A stretch of 64,000 bases of DNA, taken from Berkiella_A sp963976875. Lineage in GTDB: Bacteria; Pseudomonadota; Gammaproteobacteria; Berkiellales; Berkiellaceae. The DNA is taken from contig CAXBML010000013.1 of assembly GCA_963976875.1 (NCBI GenBank), positions 1-64,000 on the forward strand, given 5' to 3'. Within the stretch, counting starts at the first letter, position 1, and the number at the start of each line of letters is the position of its first letter. The notes under the pieces are model-generated. The model saw only the letters and a program-made list of their open reading frames with translations. It did no database searches and had not been told where the DNA came from. Shown here one piece after another: positions 47,745 to 55,827 of the stretch. A program made the translations under genes and the position numbers.

Positions 47745-48575
47745 ATGGAAGAAATCATAAAAAATTTACAAGAAAAAATCGCTAATAACCAAATGAAACT
47801 ACCGACCCAACCAGAAGTTGCGGTGAAAATTAGAGAAGTCGAAAGCGACCCGAATATTGAAGCGGTTAAGTTGGCCACTATCATTAATAAAGATCCAGGT
47901 TTGACCGCCCGCATTATCAAAATCGCCAATAGCCCTCTTATGAGGGGGAAAGTACAAATTGATTCACTGCCTTCTGCCATCAACCGTTTAGGGTTTCGGT
48001 TTGTGTGTAATACCGCAACCGGTTTAGCAATGGAACAAATATTCCAAGCGACCAATGAAACCATCGATAAATGGATGTATAGCGTTTGGGCTGAAAGTGC
48101 AGAAGTCGCTGCTATTTCATACGTGATTGCAAAGCACTATGCGCAAGTACCAGGCGATGTGGCCAGTCTGGCTGGATTAATGCACAAAATTGGTATTTTA
48201 CCTATTTTAACTTATGCACAAGATCATGATGAATTGTTAGATGACGAAGAAAAACTAGATAATTTAATTAAAAATTTCCATCCAATATTAAGTGAGGCCA
48301 TATTAACCGCTTGGCAGTTCCCTGTTGAAATTACCTCTATTCCGCAAAATATTTTGCACCATACCAGTGGAAAAGATGAATGTATTTTATTATCAGATGT
48401 TGTTCGAGTCTCGATTGATTTGTATGAACAAAAAATAGGGCATGATGTGAATTGTGAAATAAATGCAGATTCATATAAAAGATTAGGGATAGAACCAAAT
48501 ATTAAGATTTCAGAACATGAAAACTTACAAAAAGATTTGGACGAAGTTCTCAGTATATACAACACTAAGCATTAA
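47745..48575 (+). CDS. HDOD-domain protein
   Basis: A 276-residue single-domain HDOD protein. Seen: LPTQPEVAVKIREVESDPN at about 20-40, then KLATIINKDPGLTARIIKIANSPLMRG, and LAGLMHKIGILPIL in the second half, where the HD metal ligands are degenerate as in other HDOD proteins. These are signalling proteins of unclear biochemical activity, often linked to c-di-GMP systems. A GAGG ribosome-binding site precedes the ATG. It is monocistronic, divergent from thrS. Confidence 0.88.
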   Translation: MEEIIKNLQEKIANNQMKLPTQPEVAVKIREVESDPNIEAVKLATIINKDPGLTARIIKIANSPLMRGKVQIDSLPSAINRLGFRFVCNTATGLAMEQIFQATNETIDKWMYSVWAESAEVAAISYVIAKHYAQVPGDVASLAGLMHKIGILPILTYAQDHDELLDDEEKLDNLIKNFHPILSEAILTAWQFPVEITSIPQNILHHTSGKDECILLSDVVRVSIDLYEQKIGHDVNCEINADSYKRLGIEPNIKISEHENLQKDLDEVLSIYNTKH

Positions 48576-48667
48576 CACCGCTTAATAGATAGCGTATAGT
48601 GAAACTATAAAAAGGACTTTATCGACGTAGTATTAAGTAATTAGTTGTAGTTCGGTAGGGTTAAAAA

Positions 48668-49084
48668 ATGTTACAAAAATTTAAAAAGAACATAGGCTTA
48701 TTCATAGTCATTGTCAGTATGTCACTCGCACTGCCTGCTTTTGCACATTCTGGCAGTAATCATAATCATAAGAAGTTTTCACCAGAAAGTGTGTACTGGA
48801 GTAATAGTCAATACCACAAAGCACAACATGGTAGAGTCTATCCTAAGGGTTACTCGGGCCGTTATCCATATCCCAGCTATTATTATGAATATGGAAAAAA
48901 CAAATATTTAAAAAGCTATTATAAATATCGTTATAATTATCATTATTATGACAAACAAAGCTGGTTAACCTTTTCTAGAAGCCAAGATTATAAAAAATAT
49001 TATCGCTTCCAACCCACGCAGCAAAATGAAAGACAAACGAACCAAAATGAATATTATAATTATCGCTACAGAAGATTAAAATAA
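48668..49084 (+). CDS. Secreted Tyr-rich small protein, AHSGS family A
   Basis: 138 residues with a clear signal peptide (LFIVIVSMSLALPAFA, cleavage before HSGSNHN). The mature part is very rich in Tyr, Lys and Arg with many short YY and YRY clusters (YYYEYGKNKYLKSYYK). The first mature residues AHSGSNH recur as AHSGSKH in the paralogue at 49393, showing duplication. No known family; a structural, adhesive or redox-crosslinkable surface protein is possible but unsupported. Followed by a REP-like element and an intrinsic terminator. Confidence 0.8.
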   Translation: MLQKFKKNIGLFIVIVSMSLALPAFAHSGSNHNHKKFSPESVYWSNSQYHKAQHGRVYPKGYSGRYPYPSYYYEYGKNKYLKSYYKYRYNYHYYDKQSWLTFSRSQDYKKYYRFQPTQQNERQTNQNEYYNYRYRRLK

Positions 49085-49138
49085 AGGTTCTAAATACCCA
49101 TATCATAAGTACCTTTCCAATTTCCCACCCCCACTAGA

Positions 49139-49193
49139 TTCCGCGGCTTGCCCGCGGAATCTAATGAGCACTGGTTCCCGCGGGCAAGCCGCG
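49139..49193. repeat. REP-like inverted repeat
   Basis: CCGCGGCTTGCCCGCGG (49141-49157) is matched by its perfect reverse complement CCGCGGGCAAGCCGCGG about 20 bp later, a 17-bp stem. It ends with GACGTAG. Related sequences occur at 26518-26550 and, more briefly, at 28024-28042. Confidence 0.75.
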
Positions 49194-49212
49194 GGACGTA
49201 GGAGAAAGGTGT

Positions 49213-49239
49213 CGCCATCAGTTCTGATGGCGTTTTTTT
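49213..49239 (+). terminator. Rho-independent terminator
   Basis: CGCCATCA-GTTC-TGATGGCG followed by seven T: an 8-bp perfect stem plus T-tract, downstream of the Tyr-rich protein gene at 48668. Confidence 0.92.
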
Positions 49240-49392
49240 GTCCTACCACCATACTCTTGATTTTAAAAAAAATAAATTAACTCTTTCAAAGGTATTGCAC
49301 CAACTAACCGAGGGCGTATACTGAAGAGATATAGATATAAATACAGGGAGTGTTTTCCAATATATAGGGCAGTAATTTTGCAGGTGGTTAAA

Positions 49393-49872
49393 ATGTTTTT
49401 TCGTGTAGTCACATCTTCGGTTCTCGCATTCAGTTTATGCATCCCGCTTATCGCATCCGCCCATTCGGGCTCGAAACATGAAGTCAAACGCGGCGACATA
49501 ACCTATTATTACACAGCAAAAGGGCGCGTCTATGCTAAGAAGATAGATAATGTAAAATACTATCGATCTTCCCCAAAATACCTGACCAAGGTTTATCCTA
49601 GGCAAAGATATGATGCACGCAAACGTTACCCTTATTACTATAGGCATCGATATAATACCCGTTATGGATATTATCCCTACAACAGCACACCTTATTACAC
49701 TCAGTATGTTTATAAAAGTTATTCATATCCCTATCGATACTACCAATACAAACATTACAGAACTTATCCATATCATTGGAACTATCGATATAAAGCACCC
49801 CGCAATTATGAATATCGGTATTATCGAAATTCCAGCCCATATTATTATAGACAAAACTTTTATCGGCGGTAA
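49393..49872 (+). CDS. Secreted Tyr/Arg-rich small protein, AHSGS family B
   Basis: 159 residues from ATG 49393, preceded by AGGTGG; an in-frame TTG at 49378 is the only alternative. A signal peptide (SSVLAFSLCIPLIASA) ends before HSGSKH, as in the gene at 48668. The mature protein is dominated by Tyr, Arg, Pro and Asn in repeated YR/YPY units (RYPYYYRHRYNTRYGYYPYN). No cysteine in the mature part. Function unknown. It and the upstream paralogue are separated by a terminator and a REP-like element, so they are transcribed separately. Confidence 0.8.
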   Translation: MFFRVVTSSVLAFSLCIPLIASAHSGSKHEVKRGDITYYYTAKGRVYAKKIDNVKYYRSSPKYLTKVYPRQRYDARKRYPYYYRHRYNTRYGYYPYNSTPYYTQYVYKSYSYPYRYYQYKHYRTYPYHWNYRYKAPRNYEYRYYRNSSPYYYRQNFYRR

Positions 49873-49896
49873 TCATCAATACCTATTACTTAATGG

Positions 49897-51195
49897 CTAA
49901 AACCGCAAGCGTCTTCTTGAAGAAGAACTTGTGGGACTAGCGCCTGAAGCACCAGGAATGTTAATAGGCTTTGAGGTAGGTTTATGGGGCGTTGCAAATA
50001 TAGCGACTCTCCTGCTGATAACCTCTTCTGCCACTCGCTCTATATCAGATCTTTGTGTCTCTTCATCACTTTCAGCTAATACACTTCTAATGTCATCAGA
50101 AGATTTGGAGCGTGTTAGCGTTAAACCTGATAAAGCTGACACAAGGCTATCATCAGTCAGTGGAGACGCACCATCAACCGACCTGCTTAAAGTAAATTTT
50201 GACTTATTATCTTCTCTTTTGGCAAATAATCCTATCGTATATTGTCGCCAAGCTTCTTTCATTGACTCTAATTTTTCTAGTGGATAAGCAATTTTTGGCA
50301 CAACCATCTCGCCTAAATTCTGCCATAAATGTGGATTTTGCGTCATCCAGGCCATAACAGCCCAAGGTGAGGCGATTGTTGAATCCAATGGCAAATGAAA
50401 TTTATATTCATCGACAAATTTTTCGATTTCTCCATACCTATCGAAACGCCATGCGGCCAATGAGCATGGGTATGCCCCATCAGATAATTCATTTGATTTA
50501 ATTTGACCAAACTCCGCATATTGAAATCGGCTATTTGCACCTGCATAATATTGCTTATATCTTGCAGAAGGATTAAAGCGTTCTACCTCAGCTGCTGAGC
50601 TTGTTTTGTCACTTACCCACTCCACACTTAAATCTTTAACAGAGTAAACAGCATCTATGTTAAGTATTTCCTCAATATTAAAAGCAAGTGTAACTGCTTC
50701 AGAGCAATAAACACCTTCAGAGTAATTTGAGTCTTCATTAATCTTATAGGGAAACCCAGGGTGAGAAGCCATACCAACATAACGATAAAAATTATCAGCA
50801 AATTTTCCGGCGGCAGTCTCACACTGAGCAGTCCCACCATTTTTGGGATGGCAATGCCCGCGAGCATCAATGAAGTTGGCATAAATATCATCATGCTTCT
50901 GATGACTAAAAGGCAGTCCATTATTCACCCAATAAAACATTCTTTTAGAAGCGCGGCTGGCCAGATTAAAATCTGTACAACGAAAAACTTGGTAAGGATA
51001 GTCAGTGTTTTTTAAGCGCGTCATCATCATAGAGTTATACGGCTCAGAAACAGCATGGCTAATAAAATGGGTATTATCTTTAAAGAGACTATAAATAGCG
51101 ACATGTTCAGGTTGTCCAAAGCTATTCATGAAAAAAATTATATCACCGGGAAGCAAATCTTTTGCATCGATATGTTGCGGGCCAGTTGCAGCCAT
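49897..51195 (-). CDS. Permuted papain-like (NlpC/P60, YiiX-like) protein
   Basis: A 432-residue protein. Seen: DLLPGDIIFF and HVAIY near the N-terminus (His of the catalytic set), and VYCSEAVTLAF around residue 195 (Cys nucleophile). GDI...HVxxY...YCSE in this order marks the circularly permuted NlpC/P60-like fold. Such enzymes hydrolyse or transfer acyl groups on peptides or lipids. The C-terminal half is unrelated and ends in a Ser/Pro/Arg-rich tail (SGASPTSSSSRRRLRF). No signal peptide is seen, so cytoplasmic or secreted-effector localisation is open. Confidence 0.72.
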   Translation of the reverse strand: MAATGPQHIDAKDLLPGDIIFFMNSFGQPEHVAIYSLFKDNTHFISHAVSEPYNSMMMTRLKNTDYPYQVFRCTDFNLASRASKRMFYWVNNGLPFSHQKHDDIYANFIDARGHCHPKNGGTAQCETAAGKFADNFYRYVGMASHPGFPYKINEDSNYSEGVYCSEAVTLAFNIEEILNIDAVYSVKDLSVEWVSDKTSSAAEVERFNPSARYKQYYAGANSRFQYAEFGQIKSNELSDGAYPCSLAAWRFDRYGEIEKFVDEYKFHLPLDSTIASPWAVMAWMTQNPHLWQNLGEMVVPKIAYPLEKLESMKEAWRQYTIGLFAKREDNKSKFTLSRSVDGASPLTDDSLVSALSGLTLTRSKSSDDIRSVLAESDEETQRSDIERVAEEVISRRVAIFATPHKPTSKPINIPGASGASPTSSSSRRRLRF

Positions 51196-51380
51196 AAAAT
51201 ATTACCTACCACAATTAAAATAAAGTCAAGAAACTAAAAGTTCATTATATAACGACCAAGTTGGACTAGGCGAGAAAATAATGACAAAACTTAAGGTCTA
51301 AAAGACTAAAGGTCGGAAAAAATGATACATGGGATAGTAGGAACGCCCCTCCCTAGATAGGGAGGAGGTAGAAATATAAT

Positions 51381-52469
51381 TTAAAGACTAGCTGATTTAG
51401 CCTGCTTTAGTTCTAGCTGTTGCTTCGCCTCTTCAAAGGTCATCCAAACTTTATTCTCAAAATCATACAGTTTACATTTTTTAAATATACCGCAAACATA
51501 CCCCCACTTGAATTTATACTCATGGAAGTAAGCCCCATATTCTTTTTTCAATGCAGCAGCGGCTTGAGGCAAATTATAAAAGGGGATACGTATATCTAAG
51601 TGATGAGGAATATGCGTCAAAATATTATGGGTTAATATTTTAGAAATTTTTGAGCAGTGGATAATCGTACTACAATATAACGCACCAATAGAGTGAGACC
51701 ATTCACTTTTAAGATCAAAAAATGGAATATCCGGATGCGTGTGATGCAAATAAACAAATATAGAAATAAAATAATTGAAAATAATAAATGGCAATACGAC
51801 GACAGCAATAACCCCGATAATACCACCAGCGAAAAAGTACCCCATAAGAGAGGCTATAATCGCATAGGCCAAAGAAAATAACTTACCGTTTCTATAATGA
51901 CGACGCTGTTGCTTATCCTTACCTGGATTAAAACGAATCATGCCTTCCCACCAAACACGACGTAGATAATGAAAACCACAACTGAAAAAATTTCGCTCTA
52001 TGCGATAAAGCAAACGTTGGTATGTTGAAAGCGCTTGATATTGCTGAGGCGTGAGTGGGCGCCAAATCCAATCTATCGGCGAAAATGAGTTAAACCCATG
52101 ATGGACCTTATTATGACCATAAGACCACATACGATATATGTTTAATGAAGGTAACATCGTTATCGTGCCTAATAGCTCAGAAACCTTTGCGCTTTTAAAT
52201 AAGGCGCCATGCGCAGCGTCATGGCCCCACACAAACATAGTTGCTGTAGCAGTCCCAGAAACAAGTGCCCCAACCAACTTTACCCACAGCACAGGACTTG
52301 AAAAAATCAGCACCATGCCAGAAGAAAAAAATAAGAGATCAAAAATAAACCAGAAGAAGGTTTTGTACATTGAGCGTTTATAACACACCTGAGGGATAGC
52401 TTTGCGCGCCTCAGCCGTTTTAATTTTCTTTATTTGAGCCCATGGTTGGCTAGATTCAGTTGTGTTCAC
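51381..52469 (-). CDS. Membrane fatty acid desaturase
   Basis: A 362-residue integral membrane di-iron desaturase. Four hydrophobic segments lie around 35-75 and 190-240. The three His boxes are HDAAHG (about 85), HNKVHHG (about 120) and THIPHH (near 295). It introduces double bonds into acyl chains of membrane lipids. The start is GTG 52469 with GAGG 11 bases upstream. It is monocistronic. Confidence 0.9.
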   Translation of the reverse strand: MNTTESSQPWAQIKKIKTAEARKAIPQVCYKRSMYKTFFWFIFDLLFFSSGMVLIFSSPVLWVKLVGALVSGTATATMFVWGHDAAHGALFKSAKVSELLGTITMLPSLNIYRMWSYGHNKVHHGFNSFSPIDWIWRPLTPQQYQALSTYQRLLYRIERNFFSCGFHYLRRVWWEGMIRFNPGKDKQQRRHYRNGKLFSLAYAIIASLMGYFFAGGIIGVIAVVVLPFIIFNYFISIFVYLHHTHPDIPFFDLKSEWSHSIGALYCSTIIHCSKISKILTHNILTHIPHHLDIRIPFYNLPQAAAALKKEYGAYFHEYKFKWGYVCGIFKKCKLYDFENKVWMTFEEAKQQLELKQAKSASL

Positions 52470-52703
52470 TATATATATACCTCAAGTAATGAGTCGCGAT
52501 TATAACAAATCCCTTTGGCTTTTGTCAGCTACCAGTCTGCGACAATAGTAAAACTATTTTTTGATTCATTTATAACTCTGAAACAACGATTTTAAGTGTA
52601 TCCACAAGTTTTAATCACTCGATTATCATTACGCGCAATGCATTTTAACTTATTGATAAATAATGGTTATTTACCATATATCTGATAACTAGGTCAGTTT
52701 ATC

Positions 52704-53627
52704 GTGAGTAACTGTTCACTTGCTAAAGCTGCTGGTAACATGTTTGTTAACTTAATCAATAAAACCGGATTACAAACAATGTTAAATTATATATGGCACC
52801 CAAGCAGACAAGAAAAAGAAATTAAAGAAACTGAGTTACAAGACTTTACTGGACACTCTCGTGATTATCAAGATCAAGATAGTAACAGCCTAGATATATC
52901 TGATTTTGAAATTATTCCAGATGATGACATTATCTCTGCAATGCCTAATGCTGAAGACAGAGAAGTCTTACGTGAACTACGTAACACTCTCGCTAAAATA
53001 GACTTAGCTAAAATTGAAAGTGAAGATGCATTAGTCGATTTTATTGTCAATTTCGCGAGCGATCGCGGCAAGACGATTAATCGCCAAGGCATCCGAGACT
53101 ATTTTAAAGCTACCGGTCTAGAATTAGATAAGCTATTAAGTGACGCCAAATCAGGGCAATACACTAAATCAGAAATAGCAATGCGCATCGGATTAACGAT
53201 TGCTGGTGTGGTTGCCGTACATTGGTTTGCAGGCCCTGCTGCTGCAGTGGCTGCAAGGAGTATTTACTCTGGTGCTTACGGTACTATATGGGGCATCCCT
53301 TCTGCATGGAACCCTCTATACTGGGCGGCCTACTTACCTGGGCGCGAACACTTTGGACACTTAGCCTATAATTGGGCCCCTTGGATGATTAATACTGCTG
53401 GTGTTTGGGCTTATAACAAAACTGTTGATGCTGCTAAATATACTAGCAATACGGTTCTAAATGCTTATCAATGGGCTGTGCAAACAGAAAAAAGCTCTGA
53501 AGATAAACCAGATATAGTGTCTGATCATCGAGATACCTATATTGACACCGACTTTGCCGCGCTGAATGAGCAAATGGATTCATTATCACTTGATGAGAAG
53601 CCGCGCCTATTCACAAATAAAGTATAA
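52704..53627 (+). CDS. Unknown protein with central hydrophobic segment
   Basis: A 307-residue protein from GTG 52704. The N-terminal half is acidic (DISDFEIIPDDDIISAMP), the centre holds a hydrophobic stretch (GLTIAGVVAVHWFAGPAAAVAARS, about 165-190) followed by a Trp/Tyr-rich segment (SAWNPLYWAAYLPGREHFG), and the end is acidic. No family recognised. Could be a membrane-associated effector; inference only. Followed by a stem-loop terminator. Confidence 0.65.
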   Translation: MSNCSLAKAAGNMFVNLINKTGLQTMLNYIWHPSRQEKEIKETELQDFTGHSRDYQDQDSNSLDISDFEIIPDDDIISAMPNAEDREVLRELRNTLAKIDLAKIESEDALVDFIVNFASDRGKTINRQGIRDYFKATGLELDKLLSDAKSGQYTKSEIAMRIGLTIAGVVAVHWFAGPAAAVAARSIYSGAYGTIWGIPSAWNPLYWAAYLPGREHFGHLAYNWAPWMINTAGVWAYNKTVDAAKYTSNTVLNAYQWAVQTEKSSEDKPDIVSDHRDTYIDTDFAALNEQMDSLSLDEKPRLFTNKV

Positions 53628-53650
53628 TAATCAAACTTGAAAAACAGAGT

Positions 53651-53674
53651 AAAGCGCTAAATACATAGCGCTTT
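53651..53674. terminator. Stem-loop terminator between convergent genes
   Basis: AAAGCGCTA-AATACA-TAGCGCTTT is a perfect 9-bp stem followed by ATTTGTT. It lies between the gene ending at 53627 and nhaA ending at 53712 and may work in both directions. Confidence 0.65.
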
Positions 53675-53711
53675 ATTTGTTGATTAATCATAGTTTTTGG
53701 AAATACTTTAC

Positions 53712-55115
53712 TTAATCTGGCGTTATTTCATTTACTTTTCTAGAATATAAAAACAAAAATACATACCCAACGACAGCGGCTGTTATTGACGCGGAAAATA
53801 TACCTGTCTTAACATAAACAATATCCGGGCTCTGACCAAATCCCATTTCGGCAATAAAGATAGACATCGTAAAACCTATTCCGGCTAAAAGAGACAACCC
53901 AATGACATGCCCAAATTTCATTCCAGTAGGCAAAACACCAACTTTAAACCTACAGATGAGCCAAGTAAATAAACTTATACCAATCAACTTCCCTGCTAAA
54001 AGCGAAATAAAAGTATTTTGTGCCAAAGAATGCTCAAAAGCAAAATGAACTTTTTCCAGCGAAACAGGGATACCCGTATTGGTTAATGCAAAAATTGGCA
54101 AAACAAATATAAAGATAGAAGGTTGAATCAAATGTTGTAGCCTTGATAATGGCGATGCAGACTTAATCGCTAAGCTTTCTACTTTTTCTATAATCGCTTG
54201 CTTCTCATCATCTTCAACAATAGTCGTTTCTTGATTGATTTCTTTTTTTCTTAACTTAGAGGTCAATTTTTCTATTTTTTGAATGAATCGTTTTGGACCT
54301 GTCTTGGGCCTGGCAGGTATCGTTAGTGCAACCAAAACACCAGCGATAGTACCATGCAGCCCTGCCTTTTCAACAAAAAACCAAGTCAAAATTCCTAATA
54401 AAAAATAAGGTACAAACTTTCTTATTCCAACCATATTAATAAACAAAAGTGTCAATAGGGCACAAGTTGCCATTAATATAAAAAAAGGATCAGGTGGATT
54501 AGTATAAAAAAGTGCTAATACGGTAATCGCACCGATGTCATCAATAACAGCCAGAGCCGCAATAAAGCTAAATATACTTCTAGGAAGCCTATGTTTTAAA
54601 AGCGCCAGTACACCTAATGCAAATGCTGTGTCTGTCGCTATGGGAACTCCCCACCCCTTAAGGTCATACTGGTCAGGTGACAAATAAACAAATATTAAAG
54701 CAGGCACAATCATCCCACCCAATGCTGCAAAAATAACGGTATTACGAACATTTGATCTACCTAGCTCACCAGCAATAAACTCTCTTTTCACTTCAAGCCC
54801 GAGGAAGAAGAAAAATAAAGCCATTAAAAAATCATTTACAAAATGTTTTAAAGAAATGGTGGGTGAGTACGAGCCTAAAGTAATCCCAAGATGGTAATTT
54901 TGAAATACTTTATATGAATCACCAAAATAATCAAAAGAAGCCCATATAATTGCAATTATAGCAAACATAACTAAAAGGACACTTGTTGTGATTTGGTTCA
55001 CAATAAAGTCACCGAATGACTCTAACGGCCCTTGAAGCTTTTTTTCTATTGGAGTGTGATATTTGTGGTGCTCTTCTTCACCTTTAGGTGTTTGGAAGAT
55101 ATCTCCATCGCTCAT
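53712..55115 (-). CDS. nhaA: Na+/H+ antiporter NhaA
   Basis: A 467-residue inner-membrane antiporter that exports Na+ in exchange for H+. Seen: about twelve spans, FFFFLGLEVKREFIAGEL (conserved loop), ATDTAFALGVLALLKH, and IAALAVIDDIGAI containing the ion-binding Asp pair. A charged cytoplasmic insert of about 35 residues (RKKEINQETTIVEDDEKQ) sits between spans in the second half, longer than in E. coli NhaA (388 residues). Monocistronic. Confidence 0.95.
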   Translation of the reverse strand: MSDGDIFQTPKGEEEHHKYHTPIEKKLQGPLESFGDFIVNQITTSVLLVMFAIIAIIWASFDYFGDSYKVFQNYHLGITLGSYSPTISLKHFVNDFLMALFFFFLGLEVKREFIAGELGRSNVRNTVIFAALGGMIVPALIFVYLSPDQYDLKGWGVPIATDTAFALGVLALLKHRLPRSIFSFIAALAVIDDIGAITVLALFYTNPPDPFFILMATCALLTLLFINMVGIRKFVPYFLLGILTWFFVEKAGLHGTIAGVLVALTIPARPKTGPKRFIQKIEKLTSKLRKKEINQETTIVEDDEKQAIIEKVESLAIKSASPLSRLQHLIQPSIFIFVLPIFALTNTGIPVSLEKVHFAFEHSLAQNTFISLLAGKLIGISLFTWLICRFKVGVLPTGMKFGHVIGLSLLAGIGFTMSIFIAEMGFGQSPDIVYVKTGIFSASITAAVVGYVFLFLYSRKVNEITPD

Positions 55116-55386
55116 AACGGCTCCTTAAAATACACTGACTACAACTAAATTATACACATTTATAATTTTATTTGCAGTGCATAAACAATAAGATTTTATA
55201 AAGCTTAATTAAGTGATGTCATTGATACCCGTTTATTTTGGGAGGAGATTGACTGACTTCCCTACTTTTCAGAAAAACCTTGTTTAAATAATATTTTCAC
55301 TTACCTTGTTTTTTTTCAGCATTAACAAAAGATAATGATTAGTGTAAAGGCTAATTTAAATAAATTAATCCTTTCAACCTTATTAT

Positions 55387-55773
55387 TTAAACGCTCTGAA
55401 ATATTTTTTTCTTTGCCGTATCTATTGTTTTATCTATGTGAGTCGCTTTTGTGATAGATTGATATAACATCAAAGCGGTTGCCCCGCAAGAGACAGCCAC
55501 ACTCAGTGGCGTTTCTTCACCGGTTATAGTCCGATATGATGAATAACTGAACACCATTAATTTCACAGCCTCTTTCATAGCTTTATGATTAATGTTCTCA
55601 AGCTCAACTTTTGGCTCTGTTGCCCTTATCCCTTTGTCATATTGGAAGACTTGTCTTTCTAATTCAACTTTAGTCCCGAAAACTTGTGTTAATTTATACG
55701 CGCCTGTCACAGTTGACAGATATAAACAACCCTGACGAATCAAGTTAAAAATCCCTAATACGGCATCCAACAC
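55387..55773 (-). CDS. Small unknown protein downstream of CPA antiporter
   Basis: A 128-residue protein with a weak hydrophobic segment near the N-terminus (about 1-28) and another around 90-108 (LSVAVSCGATALMLYQSI). The rest is charged. No family recognised. It begins 54 bp after the stop of the CPA1-type antiporter and is probably co-transcribed with it. The 270 bp to nhaA hold no gene. Confidence 0.5.
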   Translation of the reverse strand: MLDAVLGIFNLIRQGCLYLSTVTGAYKLTQVFGTKVELERQVFQYDKGIRATEPKVELENINHKAMKEAVKLMVFSYSSYRTITGEETPLSVAVSCGATALMLYQSITKATHIDKTIDTAKKKIFQSV

Positions 55774-55827
55774 ACTAACTACTCCTATAGTTCAATGGTG
55801 TGATTAAATTAAAATGACCCTCTAAAG

